NCBI RefSeq assembly: GCF_023101685.1
Contig: NZ_CP082164.1
Span: forward strand, 2,542,001 to 2,606,000
Direction of reading: 5' to 3'
DNA length: 64,000 bases
From: Bradyrhizobium sp. 186
Lineage (GTDB): Bacteria > Pseudomonadota > Alphaproteobacteria > Rhizobiales > Xanthobacteraceae
A program made the translations under genes and the position numbers. Shown piece after piece: positions 53,245-63,316 of this stretch (positions are counted from its first letter, which is position 1; each line of letters starts with the position of its first letter). Below the pieces are notes generated by a model. That model worked only from the letters and a program-made list of their open reading frames with translations. It did not search any database and had not been told where the DNA came from.

Positions 53245-53343
53245 GGCAGTGCTCCATTCAGAGCCTGACGACTACTTCTGACAAGGCCGCAGATCGAACG
53301 ATAAGATTTGACAGCGCCTGTTAGCGCTTCTAACAACCTGCGA

Positions 53344-54222
53344 ATGGCACCATTACCGCCGTTGGAAACATTGCGGGTTTTCGAGGTTGCTTGCCGCCAC
53401 AGCAGCTACTCCGAAGCGGCGCGCGAGTTGCACGTGACGCACAGCGCCGTCAGCCAGCGCATAAGGCATTTGGAAGAAGAGCTGGGCCTCACGCTTTTCG
53501 AGCGGCGGGGCAACCGAATGGTGCCCACGTCGAGCGGACTTAGACTGCAGGCAGGCGTCAAGAACGCCTTCTCGGAATTGGGTGCAGCGCTCGGCAGCAT
53601 CAAGACACACCGGACCGACGCAGAAATTACTGTAAGCCTGCTGCCGGTCATGGCAGCGCGCTGGCTGGTTCCGCGCCTTCCACGTTTCAAGGCCCGGTTC
53701 CCGCGCATCAATCTGCACATCAAGAGCGGTCAGTCGCTGGCCAATTTCAAATCGGACGGCGTCGACATCGCGATCCGGTTCGGGACGGGCGATTGGAAAG
53801 GGTTGCGGGCAATCAAGCTTCTCAATGAAGAATTTTTTCCGGTGTGCAGCCCCAGCCTGAACGAGGGCCGTCTGCCAAAAGATCCCGCATCGATGTTATC
53901 GCAGCCGCTGCTGATCGACCGCAACTTGTCGTGGCGCGCCTGGTTCAGGTCTGCTGGTTTGAAGCTTGATCGCGATATCGCAGGCACCTCATTTACCGAT
54001 ACGAACGCGCTGATGGAGGCCGCCTTGACAGGACAGGGGATTGCGCTCGGGCGCCTGTCGGTCACACGATCGGATATTCTGGCGGGAAAGCTGGTTCGCC
54101 TGTCCGAACACAGCTTGCGCGTTGCTTACTGCCACTATGCGGTTTACCCGATAGCTTCAGAGTCCAATCCAGCCTTGGTAGCTTTCCGGGACTGGCTGAT
54201 CGAAGAGGCCCATCGTACTTAG
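53344..54222 (+). CDS. LysR-family regulator, GcvA-like
   Basis: From ATG 53344 (a TTG at 53308 adds 12 residues) the 292-residue protein has the GcvA-type winged helix LPPLETLRVFEVACRHSSYS, EAARELHVTHSAVSQRIRHL, and ERRGNRMVPTSSG. The effector domain contains the group's DIAIRFGTGDW and ALTGQGIALGR segments. It probably controls the divergent MATE exporter (inference from orientation). Confidence 0.88.
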   Translation: MAPLPPLETLRVFEVACRHSSYSEAARELHVTHSAVSQRIRHLEEELGLTLFERRGNRMVPTSSGLRLQAGVKNAFSELGAALGSIKTHRTDAEITVSLLPVMAARWLVPRLPRFKARFPRINLHIKSGQSLANFKSDGVDIAIRFGTGDWKGLRAIKLLNEEFFPVCSPSLNEGRLPKDPASMLSQPLLIDRNLSWRAWFRSAGLKLDRDIAGTSFTDTNALMEAALTGQGIALGRLSVTRSDILAGKLVRLSEHSLRVAYCHYAVYPIASESNPALVAFRDWLIEEAHRT

Positions 54223-54350
54223 GAAGCTGAAGGGCCGCTTCTGGCGCGAAGCGGTCACTCACCCCGATCGACAGGTTTGAGACGGCGCTGACGCGTTAGT
54301 CGAGCACACCTTCTGCGGCAGCGGGCTGGACCTTTCCTTTAAGCCGCGCG

Positions 54351-54581
54351 TCATTTTCCTTTTGCCTTTGAAACAGCTTTAGCCTCCCGCGGCTTTTTGT
54401 CGGATGGGGTGGATACGGCGGGTGTCTCCGCAATCGTCACACGGGCGATACCTCCAAGAGATCTCGCCAAGACTTCGCGCTGTGCAGCCAGCCTGTGTGT
54501 GTCGGCCCGTCCATCGCGACAACCATCAGCGATCCACAAATGGTACGCACGTTCTCGAATGGACTGCTCCAGATCCTGTAT
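54351..54581 (-). CDS. DUF2934 small protein with non-standard start
   Basis: The frame reads QDLEQSIRERAYHLWIADGC with RADTHRLAAQ, the DUF2934 core (short helical proteins that begin IRERAY.LW). A Lys/Pro/Ala-rich tail follows. The upstream stop leaves no ATG, GTG or TTG before this core. ATA at 54581 sits seven bases after GGAG, exactly where the start should be, so either ATA is used or an ATG has mutated. A TTG at 54539 would cut off half of the domain. Confidence 0.5.
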   Translation of the reverse strand: MQDLEQSIRERAYHLWIADGCRDGRADTHRLAAQREVLARSLGGIARVTIAETPAVSTPSDKKPREAKAVSKAKGK

Positions 54582-55075
54582 GTGCAGCTCCTACGTTTTC
54601 GATGGAAGCAATTTTGGCGCACACGTTTAACAAAAGGAAAACACGCGAACAGATGAACGGGCATCCCTTTCGGGACCAAGATCGGCTACGGCAGGGCGTC
54701 TTACCTTCATAGGCATCTAAGATGCTCTTGAATATTTGGTTGGCAGAATCTTCTGGCCAAGCGCGCTGATGTACATCCTTGACACTCGTGCCAATAGCCT
54801 CATTCTGATCACGGCCTTGCGCTTTGGCCTGATACGCTGATCGACATATTGGCTCCGAAACGTGACAATCACTGAGGGGGCCGTGTTGGCCAAACCGAAT
54901 TTGGTCACTAGGGCAGGCGCTGATCGACCGGCGGCTCTCCCCGCCGGAAAGCTGGGCGCGGGACGCCGAGCGCCGGGCCAAGGCGCATGTGGGAGCTTTA
55001 TTGGGGTTCAAACCAAAGCCAAAGCAGGCTGCGTTTGTGGCCCGCGCGTTTCGCTGCTTGCCCAAGAGCCAGGCT
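54582..55075. other. Gene-poor gap with a possible protein fragment
   Basis: Around 54940-55087 a plus frame reads RDAERRAKAHVGALLGFKPK and ends in a stop, with no clear start or family. It may be a relic. Nothing else is seen. Confidence 0.35.
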
Positions 55076-56089
55076 TTACCCCAGTAGCAAGTTCGCGACC
55101 CACGCCTTGAGAAAGGTGGCATCTGCCGGATTGGCGCTCGGATTGCCCGCGCGATGACCCCACACACTCGGGATCGAGCGCAGGGTTCCGGTTGCAAGAT
55201 GGGGAAGCTCGGCCGCATTATCCGCAACGCGGAAATAGAGATCCGTCTCGCTCGGCATTAGGAGCATTTGTGCCTTTATGGACTGGAGCGCTTGCGTGAG
55301 ATCGCCGTTGTAAAGAGTGTTGTCGCTGATATCACAGTGAAACCAAGCGAGTGCCTGCGCATAGAGGTTCGCCGCGCGGCATTGCGAAAACCGCTCGGCC
55401 CAATTGGTGCGGACGAAGGTTTCGAGATCTGGTGCGCCAAGCGCGCTTTTGTAGAGGCCGGCACGGTAGAAATCCTGACTCAGACCCCAGCCGGCGTAAA
55501 TGTGGCCAAAAGCTCGAAGTGCCAGCACTGGCTCGCTTGAAAAGCGACCATTGCCGGTATGCTCGGGCGCGGCTTCGAGCGTGCGCAATAGGCCGGACAG
55601 AAAAACCTTGTTGTGATCGGCCGTCCGGGCACTACCGCAGACGACGAAGGCGCGTTCCACCATTTCGGGGTAGAGCGCCGCCCAATGATAGGCCTGCATA
55701 CCGCCCATCGAAAATCCATAGACGGCGGCGAGTTTGTCCACGCCGACCATTTCCGTGACGAGACGGTGTTGCGCCCGCACATTGTCGGCGACGGTGACAA
55801 GCGCGGGATAATCCGACGTCTCCGCCGCGCCGGACGATTCCCCGTTCGAGAACATGCCCACGGCGATGATGCACCAGCGCGTGGGATCCAGAACGCCTTC
55901 CGGTCCGATCAGCCAGGACATATCCGCAAGACGCGCGGAATAGCTGCTGGGGTAGAGAATGAGATTGTCGCGCTTGTCGTTGAGCGTACCAAAGCGTTGC
56001 CAGGCGAGCCGGGCCTCGCGTATCACACCGCCTTTTTCCACGGCAAAATCGCCGAGTGCAAAGCTGTCCGTCTCATTCTCCAAACTCAT
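55076..56089 (-). CDS. Alpha/beta hydrolase, MetX (homoserine acetyltransferase)-like
   Basis: From ATG 56089 the 337-residue protein has the MetX-like order. ARLAWQRFGTLNDKRDN comes near the start, then the nucleophile elbow YGFSMGGMQAYHWA (Ser127), an inserted helical lid, and near the end MLLMPSETDLYF and WGHRAGNP with the catalytic Asp and His. It may be an acyltransferase or a hydrolase. As the last gene after an amidase and an oligopeptide importer, hydrolysis of an imported ester or amide is likely (inference). The upstream frame to 56227 overlaps the amidase and is not used. Confidence 0.85.
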   Translation of the reverse strand: MSLENETDSFALGDFAVEKGGVIREARLAWQRFGTLNDKRDNLILYPSSYSARLADMSWLIGPEGVLDPTRWCIIAVGMFSNGESSGAAETSDYPALVTVADNVRAQHRLVTEMVGVDKLAAVYGFSMGGMQAYHWAALYPEMVERAFVVCGSARTADHNKVFLSGLLRTLEAAPEHTGNGRFSSEPVLALRAFGHIYAGWGLSQDFYRAGLYKSALGAPDLETFVRTNWAERFSQCRAANLYAQALAWFHCDISDNTLYNGDLTQALQSIKAQMLLMPSETDLYFRVADNAAELPHLATGTLRSIPSVWGHRAGNPSANPADATFLKAWVANLLLG

Positions 56090-56111
56090 CGCTTTTCTCC
56101 AGGGGATCCGT

Positions 56112-57296
56112 CTACGCCTTCTCGGCGGCCTGCGCTTCGAAAGCAACAGCAACACGCAGAAGGTCGAGGTCCGACCCGCGAGCGCCGATGATCGAAAGCC
56201 CCACCGGCGCGCCATCGGCCGTGGCACTCGGAAGATTGACCTGCGGCACGCCGGTGAGGCCGCCCTGGCTGGTCAGGCAGCTGATGCGTTCGCGCATGGG
56301 GTCCAGTTGGTGAAGCGGCAGACCTTTCTGCGGCGCCGGAAACGGCGTCGTCGGCAGGCAGAGGATCGTGCCTGATGGCAGCAGCATGCGGAGCCGGGCG
56401 CGGGCTTCCATCCGCATCAGGCTCGCGGCGTTACGCTCCGCATCGGTCATGACAGAGCCCTGCAACAAGCCCCGCGCCACGCTGAAAGCAAGCCGCGGAT
56501 TCTGGCCATCGAGCCAGGGTTGGAACGTGCGCCAGGCCTCGCTTGCTTGCAGCACGCGTTGCGCCCGCTGCCAGACCGAAAGGCCTTGCGGCGCCAAGGT
56601 GACATCGCGCCGTTGGCCGATCAGCGCCGCGAGACGGCCGACGGAAGGCGCGAGCGCCTGCTGCACATTTTCATCCGCGAAGCCAAAGGCATCCGCGGCC
56701 ACCAACAGCGTCGTCGGTAGCGTGGCGGGCAGGGCACTTCCGAACAAAACCTCGCCAACCCGCGCGAACGTCGCGGCATCGCGCGCGAACCAACCACAGG
56801 TATCGCTGCCCGGTGCCTGCACGGCAATGCCGGTGAAATCGATCCGCCCATGCGTCGGCCGGATGCCGTAAAGGCCGCAAAAGCTCGAAGGCACGCGCAC
56901 CGAACCGCCCGTATCGGTGCCCAGCGCGAAATCGCAGGCCTTGGCGGCGACGGCCGAGGCCGATCCGCTCGACGAGCCACCCGGCACGCGGCCGGGCGCC
57001 GCCGAGTTCAACGGCGTGCCGTCATGCGCGTTTTCACCGAGAATGCCGAGCGATACTTCGTCGGTGATCGTCTTGCCCACGACTGAAGCGCCGGCATCGA
57101 GCAGGGTCTGCACGACCCATGCGTGACGGGCCGGCGTTGCGGCGAAGCGGGGCCAGTCGGGATTGCCGCCGCCGGTCGGCACGTCGGCGACATCGATCAG
57201 ATCCTTGACCGCGAAACTGAGGCCGGCGAGTGGCCCCGCCGCCGCACCCGGCACCTGCGTGCGCGAACCCGGCACAAAAGCTGCGGTCGAGGTCAT
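56112..57296 (-). CDS. Amidase (amidase-signature family)
   Basis: The 394-residue enzyme has the Ser-cisSer-Lys triad: Lys31 in AVKDLID, the cis-Ser in GGSSSGSA (106-113) and nucleophile Ser132 in GTDTGGSVRVP. It hydrolyses an amide to acid and ammonia; the substrate is unknown. The ATG overlaps the stop of the ABC ATPase gene by four bases, so it is translated with the importer and probably acts on the imported compound. Confidence 0.92.
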   Translation of the reverse strand: MTSTAAFVPGSRTQVPGAAAGPLAGLSFAVKDLIDVADVPTGGGNPDWPRFAATPARHAWVVQTLLDAGASVVGKTITDEVSLGILGENAHDGTPLNSAAPGRVPGGSSSGSASAVAAKACDFALGTDTGGSVRVPSSFCGLYGIRPTHGRIDFTGIAVQAPGSDTCGWFARDAATFARVGEVLFGSALPATLPTTLLVAADAFGFADENVQQALAPSVGRLAALIGQRRDVTLAPQGLSVWQRAQRVLQASEAWRTFQPWLDGQNPRLAFSVARGLLQGSVMTDAERNAASLMRMEARARLRMLLPSGTILCLPTTPFPAPQKGLPLHQLDPMRERISCLTSQGGLTGVPQVNLPSATADGAPVGLSIIGARGSDLDLLRVAVAFEAQAAEKA

Positions 57297-58909
57297 GACG
57301 CTTTCCGGTCTTGCCAGGTGCCCCCGGGCACGGCGGCGAACAATGCCTTGGTATAGGAATGCTTCGGGTTGAAAAAGATCTCGGCGGTCGGCGCCATCTC
57401 GACCACCTCGCCTTGTTTCATCACGGCGATGCGGTCGCAGACTTGCAGCGCGACGCGCAAATCATGCGTCACGAACAGCATGCTGAGATGCAGCCGCGCC
57501 TTGATATCGGCGAGCAGAGCCAGCACCTGCGCTTGCACCGACACGTCGAGCGCCGAGACCGGCTCGTCGGCGACCAGCACTTCCGGATGCAACGCGAGCG
57601 CGCGGGCAATGCCGATCCGCTGGCGCTGGCCGCCGCTGAACTCGTGCGGAAAACGTTGTGCGGCGGAAGCGTCGAGCCCGACGAGGCCAAGCAGCGCTTG
57701 CGCTTCTTCGCAAGCTTTGGCGGGCAGGGTGCCGTGGATGATGGGACCCTCCGCGATAATGTCGATGATGCGCTGGCGCGGATCGAGCGAAGCGTAGGGA
57801 TCCTGAAACACCATTTGCACACGCTTGCGGACCGGGCGGAGCTGGCGCCGCGAGAGCTTGGCGATATCTGCGCCGCCAAGCAGAATTTCGCCGCCGTCGA
57901 TCGGTAGCAGCCGCGTGATCGCGCGCGCCATCGTGCTCTTGCCGGAGCCGCTTTCCCCGACGAGGCCGAGCGTCTCGCCGCGGCGCAGTTCCATCGTTAC
58001 GCCGGCCAGCGCCCGCGTGACACGTCCGCCAAACAGGCCTCGCGTGCCATAGGTCTTGGTGATATCGCGCGCCTCGACGATGAACGGTTGCGTATTCGCC
58101 GGCCGCGCCGCTGGCGGCCCGAGCTTTGGCACCGCGGCGATCAAGGCCTTGGTATAGGGATGGCTCGGCGCGCCGAGCACGGCGCCAGCGGTGCCGCGTT
58201 CGACCAAATTACCACGCTGCAGCACCGCGACCTCATCGGCAATGTCGGCGACGACGCCGAAATCGTGCGTGATGAAGAGAACAGATGTGCCGTGCTCGCG
58301 CTGGAGCTCGCGGATCAAATAAAGGATCTGCGCTTGGGTCGTGACGTCGAGCGCCGTCGTCGGCTCGTCGGCGATCAACAGGCGCGGATTGAGCAGCAAA
58401 GCCATGGCGATCATCGCGCGCTGGCGCTGACCGCCGCTCAATTGGTGGGGAAACGAACGGATGATGCGGCCGGGTTCCGGCAGATGAACTCTGTCGATCA
58501 GCTCGAGCACGCGGGCGCGGCGTGCAGCTTTTCCAAGCGGCGCATGGATGCGCAGCACTTCATCGAGCTGGCGGCCGATCGTGTGCAGCGGGTTCAGCGC
58601 CGTCATCGGCTCCTGGAAGATCATGCCGATTTTTGCGCCACGAATGGCGCGCATCTTGTCTTGCGGCGCGACGGCGAGATCCTGGCCTTCGAACAGGATA
58701 CGGCCGCTCCCGACGCGGACATGCGGGCGGGGCAGCAGGCCAAGGATCGAACGCGCGACGAGCGATTTGCCCGATCCGCTCTCGCCGATCAGGCATGTCA
58801 CCTTGCCGGCGCGCAGCACCAAATCGACATCGCTGACCGCATTGGCCCGGTCGGCGCCGGGCGGCAAAGAAATCGTGAGCTTTTCAAGTTCGAGGACGGT
58901 CTGGCTCAT
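57293..58909 (-). CDS. Peptide-type ABC importer ATPase, two fused ATP-binding domains
   Basis: The 538-residue protein joins two Dpp/Opp-type ATPases, as in GsiA-like proteins. Domain 1 (about 1-265) has [27 protein letters not shown] and DEPTTALD. Domain 2 (about 280-538) has [27 protein letters not shown] and DEPVSALD. Each ends with the peptide-transporter segment ([24 protein letters not shown]). It overlaps the amidase and permease genes by four bases on each side. Confidence 0.93.
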   Translation of the reverse strand: MSQTVLELEKLTISLPPGADRANAVSDVDLVLRAGKVTCLIGESGSGKSLVARSILGLLPRPHVRVGSGRILFEGQDLAVAPQDKMRAIRGAKIGMIFQEPMTALNPLHTIGRQLDEVLRIHAPLGKAARRARVLELIDRVHLPEPGRIIRSFPHQLSGGQRQRAMIAMALLLNPRLLIADEPTTALDVTTQAQILYLIRELQREHGTSVLFITHDFGVVADIADEVAVLQRGNLVERGTAGAVLGAPSHPYTKALIAAVPKLGPPAARPANTQPFIVEARDITKTYGTRGLFGGRVTRALAGVTMELRRGETLGLVGESGSGKSTMARAITRLLPIDGGEILLGGADIAKLSRRQLRPVRKRVQMVFQDPYASLDPRQRIIDIIAEGPIIHGTLPAKACEEAQALLGLVGLDASAAQRFPHEFSGGQRQRIGIARALALHPEVLVADEPVSALDVSVQAQVLALLADIKARLHLSMLFVTHDLRVALQVCDRIAVMKQGEVVEMAPTAEIFFNPKHSYTKALFAAVPGGTWQDRKAS

Positions 58910-59733
58910 CGCTCACGCAGCCTCGGATTGAGGGCTTCGTTGAGCCCGTCGCCAATGAGATTGATGCCGAGCACCGTGAGCAGGATGGCGATGCCCGGAA
59001 AGGTGCAGATCCACCAGGCCGAGCGCAGCACCGCGCGCCCCGCGCTGATGATTAACCCCCAGCTCATGACATTGGGATCGCCGAGGCCCAGAAACGCCAA
59101 TCCGGCTTCGAGCAGTATAGCGGTGCCGATCAGCAGCGAACCGACCGCGATGATGGAGGAGGCGCAGTTCGGCAGCATGTGATTGAAGATGATGCGCGCA
59201 TCGCTCGCGCCGAGGCCCGCGCAGGCCTGCACGAATTCGCGGCCGCCGAGCGACACGAATTCCCCGCGCACGAGTCGCGCGATGCTTGGCCAGGAGACGG
59301 CGGCGATTGCGATGATCTCGCTAGAGACCGAGGGTGAGAGGATAGCGACGATCAACAGAGCGAAGATGAAGGCCGGGATGGTTTGGAAGAATTCCGTGAT
59401 GCGCATTAGCACGGTCTCGGTGCGCCCCCGATAATATCCGGCGACCCCTCCGGCCACCGCGCCGAAGACAATTGCGGCGAGGGTCGCACCGACACCGATG
59501 ATGAGCGAGGTGCGCGCGCCGTAAGCGATTTCCGACGCGACGTCGCGGCCGAGCGTGTCGGTGCCGAGCAGAAAGCGCCCGCCCGGCGGCTGCAAGGCGG
59601 GTCCAACGAGCTTGAACGGATCATCGGGGTAGATCACCGGTGTGAACACGACGAGCAGGAGCAGGCACAGCAGCACGGCTGCGCCGAACAGTGCCATCCG
59701 GTTGCGCGCGAACCGCGCGAAGCCCGCCCACAT
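58906..59733 (-). CDS. Peptide-type ABC transporter permease (DppC-like)
   Basis: The 275-residue permease has an N-terminal soluble part and helix (ARFARNRMALFGAAVLLCLL), then HLLGTDTLGRDV-like FLLGTDTLGRDVASEIAYG, and the coupling loop VQACAGLGASDARIIFNHML. These are DppC/OppC features. The stop overlaps the ATPase start by four bases. Confidence 0.92.
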   Translation of the reverse strand: MWAGFARFARNRMALFGAAVLLCLLLLVVFTPVIYPDDPFKLVGPALQPPGGRFLLGTDTLGRDVASEIAYGARTSLIIGVGATLAAIVFGAVAGGVAGYYRGRTETVLMRITEFFQTIPAFIFALLIVAILSPSVSSEIIAIAAVSWPSIARLVRGEFVSLGGREFVQACAGLGASDARIIFNHMLPNCASSIIAVGSLLIGTAILLEAGLAFLGLGDPNVMSWGLIISAGRAVLRSAWWICTFPGIAILLTVLGINLIGDGLNEALNPRLRER

Positions 59734-59734
59734 G

Positions 59735-60706
59735 TCAAATCTCCATGCGCGGGTCGAGCATGACGTAGATCACGTCGACGGCGAGGTTGATGATCACGAT
59801 CAGGCAGGCTGACATGAAGAAGATTGCGAGAAGCAAATTGAGGTCGCGCGATTGCAGCGCGTTGAAGGCAAGCGTGCCGATGCCTGGCCAGCCGAAGACG
59901 GTTTCCACGACGATGGAGCCGCCGATCAGATTGCCGGCCTGAACGCCGGCGATCGTCACGATAGGCAAAAGCGCATTGCGTAGGACGTGACCCGTCATGA
60001 TGCGACGCTCGGTCTGGCCCTTGGCGCGCGCCGTCGTGACGTAGTCCATGCCGGTCTGCTCCAGGACGGACGATCGCATGAGGCGCGCATAAAGCGCGAG
60101 GTAAAACAGCGCGAGCGAGACGGCGGGCATCACGAGATGGCGACCGACGTCCCAAACCTCGGCCCAGCCCTCGTGACCGGCGCCGACCGTGTCGAATCCG
60201 CTTGTCGGCAGCCAGCCGAGGCCGATCGAAAAAATCACGATCATCATCAACCCGAGCCAGAATCCGGGCGTCGCATAGGCGACGAGGCTGATCAGTGAAA
60301 TGATGTTGTCGCGCCAGGAATTGCGCCCGGTCGCGGCAACCAGACCGAGGATGATGCCGAGCGCCACAGCGGTGCCGAACGCCGTCAACATCAGCAGGCT
60401 GGTTGGCCCGAGCCGTTCGAGAATCAGGCTGCTGACATCGGCATCGTTGCGGTAGGAATAGCCAAGGTTGAAATGCGCCATGTTCGAGATATAGGTCACG
60501 AACTGCATGCCGAGCGATTGGTCGAGGCCGAATTTATGGCGCAGCGCGTCCATATATTCGGGCGTCGCAGCGCCACTCTCGCCGGCGAGCACGGAAGCCG
60601 CGTCGCCCGGCGCGAGATGGATCAACAGGAAGTTGAGCACAATGATGCCGAAGATCACCGGCAGCGCGGTGACGAGTCGGTATCCCATATAGCGGGCGAA
60701 TCGCAC
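59735..60706 (-). CDS. Peptide-type ABC transporter permease (DppB-like)
   Basis: The 323-residue permease begins with a membrane helix (LVTALPVIFGIIVLNFLLIH) and LAPGDAASVLAGE, followed by the QFVTYISNMAHFNLGYSYRN region. Six helices and the coupling loop DYVTTARAKGQTERRIMTGH follow. This is the OppB/DppB pattern. It precedes the DppC-like gene by one base and follows the binding-protein gene by three. Confidence 0.92.
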   Translation of the reverse strand: MRFARYMGYRLVTALPVIFGIIVLNFLLIHLAPGDAASVLAGESGAATPEYMDALRHKFGLDQSLGMQFVTYISNMAHFNLGYSYRNDADVSSLILERLGPTSLLMLTAFGTAVALGIILGLVAATGRNSWRDNIISLISLVAYATPGFWLGLMMIVIFSIGLGWLPTSGFDTVGAGHEGWAEVWDVGRHLVMPAVSLALFYLALYARLMRSSVLEQTGMDYVTTARAKGQTERRIMTGHVLRNALLPIVTIAGVQAGNLIGGSIVVETVFGWPGIGTLAFNALQSRDLNLLLAIFFMSACLIVIINLAVDVIYVMLDPRMEI

Positions 60707-60709
60707 GGT

Positions 60710-62326
60710 CTACGTTTCCAGCCAGGCCCGTTCGAAAGCTTGCTGCGTGCCGAGCGGCCCGGTCGTGTGATCGTGAAGCTTTCGATTGAAGACCGAGACA
60801 TATTGCACGTCGATGAGCCAGACCAGCGGGCAATCCTCGGCAAGGATCTGCTGCGCCTTTTTGTACAGTGCGGCACGCTTGTCGTGGTCCGGCTCGCGCA
60901 TGGCCTCGTTGAGAATGCTGTCGAATTCCGGATTGGCGTAAAAGCTGTCGTTGACGAAGGTCACACCCTTGCGAATCTGCGACGTGAGATATTGCTTGTT
61001 GAGACCGTAGACCGGATCGACGCCCTGGCTCAGGAAGGGCTCGTTAATGTCGTAATCGTAATCGGTATAGACGCGCCGCAACCAAGTGGCGGTGTCTTCC
61101 GAACGCAGCGTCAGATCGATCCCGACGATCGCGAGCGCCTGTTTCAGATATTCGGCCTGGCGCAGCCATTGCTCGCCGAATGAATTGACCTCGAGATGCA
61201 TGCCGAAGCGCATGCCATTCGCGCCGCGCGGCAGGCCCGCGCCGTCGAGCAGCTTGTTGGCAATGTCGAGACGGTCGGGCACGTCGTATTTTCGCACATC
61301 GTCGGTATAGAACCCGACGGTCTTGAACAGACTGCTGAGCGGGCCTGTAGCGGGCTTGCCGTAGCCATACATGACGTCGCGCAGGATCACCTTGCGATCG
61401 ATCGCATAGGCGATGGCCTGGCGCACTTCTTTCTTGTCGAGCGGCGGGTGTTTGGCATTGAGTTCGAGCACGCTCAAGGCGGGCGTCATCTCATAGCCTT
61501 TCATCGTCGTATCGAGCATCGGGTTGGTCTTCATCCGTGCGAGATCGGCGTAATTCACGGCGCTGTAGCCGGCGAAATGCGCCTCGCCGGTCTCGAGCGC
61601 GGCAGAGCGCGTCGCGGCATCGGGGATGAAACGCGCGATGATATGGTCGAGATAGGGCAGCCCCGGCTTCCAGTATTTGTCGTTGCGGTCGAGCCGCACG
61701 AACTGTCCACGGTCCCATTGCCCGAATTTGAACGGCCCCGTGCCGATCGGCTTGTTGGCCGACGGATTCTGCAGGATCTGCGTTCCCTCGAAAACCGATT
61801 TGCACATGATCGGCAGATCGCGCCCAGCGAGCGCCTTCATGAGATAGGGCGCGGGATTGGCGAGAAGCAGAACCGCAGTCTTTTCGTCAGGCGTGTCGAC
61901 GCCCGTCAGCTCGGCGAGCAGGAGCGGCGCGAAAGGGTGGTATTTCTTCAAAATCTCCATGAAGGAGAATTGGACGTCGGCGCTCGTGAAAGGCTTGCCG
62001 TTGTGAAATACAACGCCTTCGCGCAGCTTGAAGGTGATGGACTTTCCGTCGGGCGCGGTCTCCCAAGAGGTCGCGAGATTGGGCTGAGGATTCTGATCCC
62101 AGTCGTATGTCACAAGACCTTCATAAATTTGCGTGGCGATGGGCGGGATGTTGCCGGCGGTTACGGCATAGTGAGCGAGCGTCGAGGGCTCGGGCTGCAC
62201 GATCATCACCATCGTGCCACCACGCACCGGCTGATCGGCCTTGGCCAAACCGTTGAAGATGGTGCTGGACGATGCGGCTAACCCGAGCGGTAAAGCCAGA
62301 GCGGTACGGCGTGATATTTTGTTCAA
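60710..62326 (-). CDS. Peptide-type ABC substrate-binding protein (family 5)
   Basis: TTG 62326 with GGAG seven bases upstream is the start. The 538-residue protein has a twin-arginine-like signal (MNKISRRTALALPLGLAASS), then the family-5 fold: GTMVMIVQPEPSTLAHYAVT, the signature LREGVVFHNGKPFTSADVQFS near residue 100, and FKFGQWDRGQFVRL. It is the first gene of the importer-amidase-hydrolase operon. The ligand is probably a peptide or amide compound. Confidence 0.92.
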   Translation of the reverse strand: MNKISRRTALALPLGLAASSSTIFNGLAKADQPVRGGTMVMIVQPEPSTLAHYAVTAGNIPPIATQIYEGLVTYDWDQNPQPNLATSWETAPDGKSITFKLREGVVFHNGKPFTSADVQFSFMEILKKYHPFAPLLLAELTGVDTPDEKTAVLLLANPAPYLMKALAGRDLPIMCKSVFEGTQILQNPSANKPIGTGPFKFGQWDRGQFVRLDRNDKYWKPGLPYLDHIIARFIPDAATRSAALETGEAHFAGYSAVNYADLARMKTNPMLDTTMKGYEMTPALSVLELNAKHPPLDKKEVRQAIAYAIDRKVILRDVMYGYGKPATGPLSSLFKTVGFYTDDVRKYDVPDRLDIANKLLDGAGLPRGANGMRFGMHLEVNSFGEQWLRQAEYLKQALAIVGIDLTLRSEDTATWLRRVYTDYDYDINEPFLSQGVDPVYGLNKQYLTSQIRKGVTFVNDSFYANPEFDSILNEAMREPDHDKRAALYKKAQQILAEDCPLVWLIDVQYVSVFNRKLHDHTTGPLGTQQAFERAWLET

Positions 62327-62605
62327 ATGCGAGCTCCACTATGTTGTTCGCAATCTAGCAATTGGCATGCCACTTTTGCCGCTGCGGCAACCGGGCCACG
62401 GCAAAGTGAAGCATAGCGACGGCTATTTGGTTCAAGTGGCGAAGAGACAGTGCGTCGAATATGTCGAGCCACATCGCAAGGCCATGATTGAGGTGCGCGC
62501 GAAGCGGACGTTTTCAACCGACGCTATTAGCGTAGAGCTATCGTTGGAGGTCCCGAATGGTCTGCTGATTAGACAAAAATTGGACATCAAGACGGATGCT
62601 CGGCC

Positions 62606-63316
62606 CTAGCCTCCAAGATATGCCTCGCGAATCCGCGGATCGTCGGCAAGGGTCGCTGATAGCCCGGACAGTGTGATCGTGCCGGTTTCCATCACGAAGG
62701 CGCGCGCGGAAATATCGAGCGCCATCGCCGAATTTTGCTCTACCAGAAGGACGCTGAGGCCGGTACGCCTGTTGAGTTCCAGGATCTTGTCAAATACCTG
62801 CTCAATCACAATGGGTGCCAATCCGAGCGATGGTTCGTCCAGCATCAGCAGGTTGGGGCGGCTCATCAGCGCGCGGCCGATGGCCAGCATCTGCTGTTCG
62901 CCGCCGGAAAGCGACCAACCGCCCTGCGTCAAACGCTCCTTCAGGCGCGGAAACAGGTCGAGCACCAGCGCCAGATCGGCCTCGATTTCAGATTTTCTAT
63001 AAGAGCGCGATGCCGTGCCTGTGATCAGATTCTCGCGCACCGTGAGGCCGGGAAAGATACGACGGCCTTCAGGGCAATGGGCGACGCCGGCGCTGACGAT
63101 GTTCTCCACGGCCGCGCTATCAATCGTCTCGCCTTTCCAGTTAATTTTGCCCGAGGTCGGTCGGAGCAGACCGGAAATCGTACTCAGCGTCGTGGTCTTG
63201 CCGGCACCGTTGCTGCCGATCAGGGCCACGATTTCGCCCGGATCGACATCAAAGGAAATGCCCTTCAGCACTTCGATATGGCCATAGGAAACCCTGAGGT
63301 TTTCGACCTTAAGCAT
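62606..63316 (-). CDS. livF: Branched-chain amino-acid-type ABC ATPase LivF
   Basis: From ATG 63316 the 236-residue ATPase has Walker A GSNGAGKTT, the LivF-type segment CPEGRRIFPGLTVRENL, signature LSGGEQQMLAIGRAL, Walker B LLMLDEPSLGLAP and the LVEQNS switch. It overlaps the end of livG by eight bases. The upstream frame to 63391 lies inside livG and is not used. Substrate class: branched-chain amino acids or related amides and acids. Confidence 0.92.
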   Translation of the reverse strand: MLKVENLRVSYGHIEVLKGISFDVDPGEIVALIGSNGAGKTTTLSTISGLLRPTSGKINWKGETIDSAAVENIVSAGVAHCPEGRRIFPGLTVRENLITGTASRSYRKSEIEADLALVLDLFPRLKERLTQGGWSLSGGEQQMLAIGRALMSRPNLLMLDEPSLGLAPIVIEQVFDKILELNRRTGLSVLLVEQNSAMALDISARAFVMETGTITLSGLSATLADDPRIREAYLGG

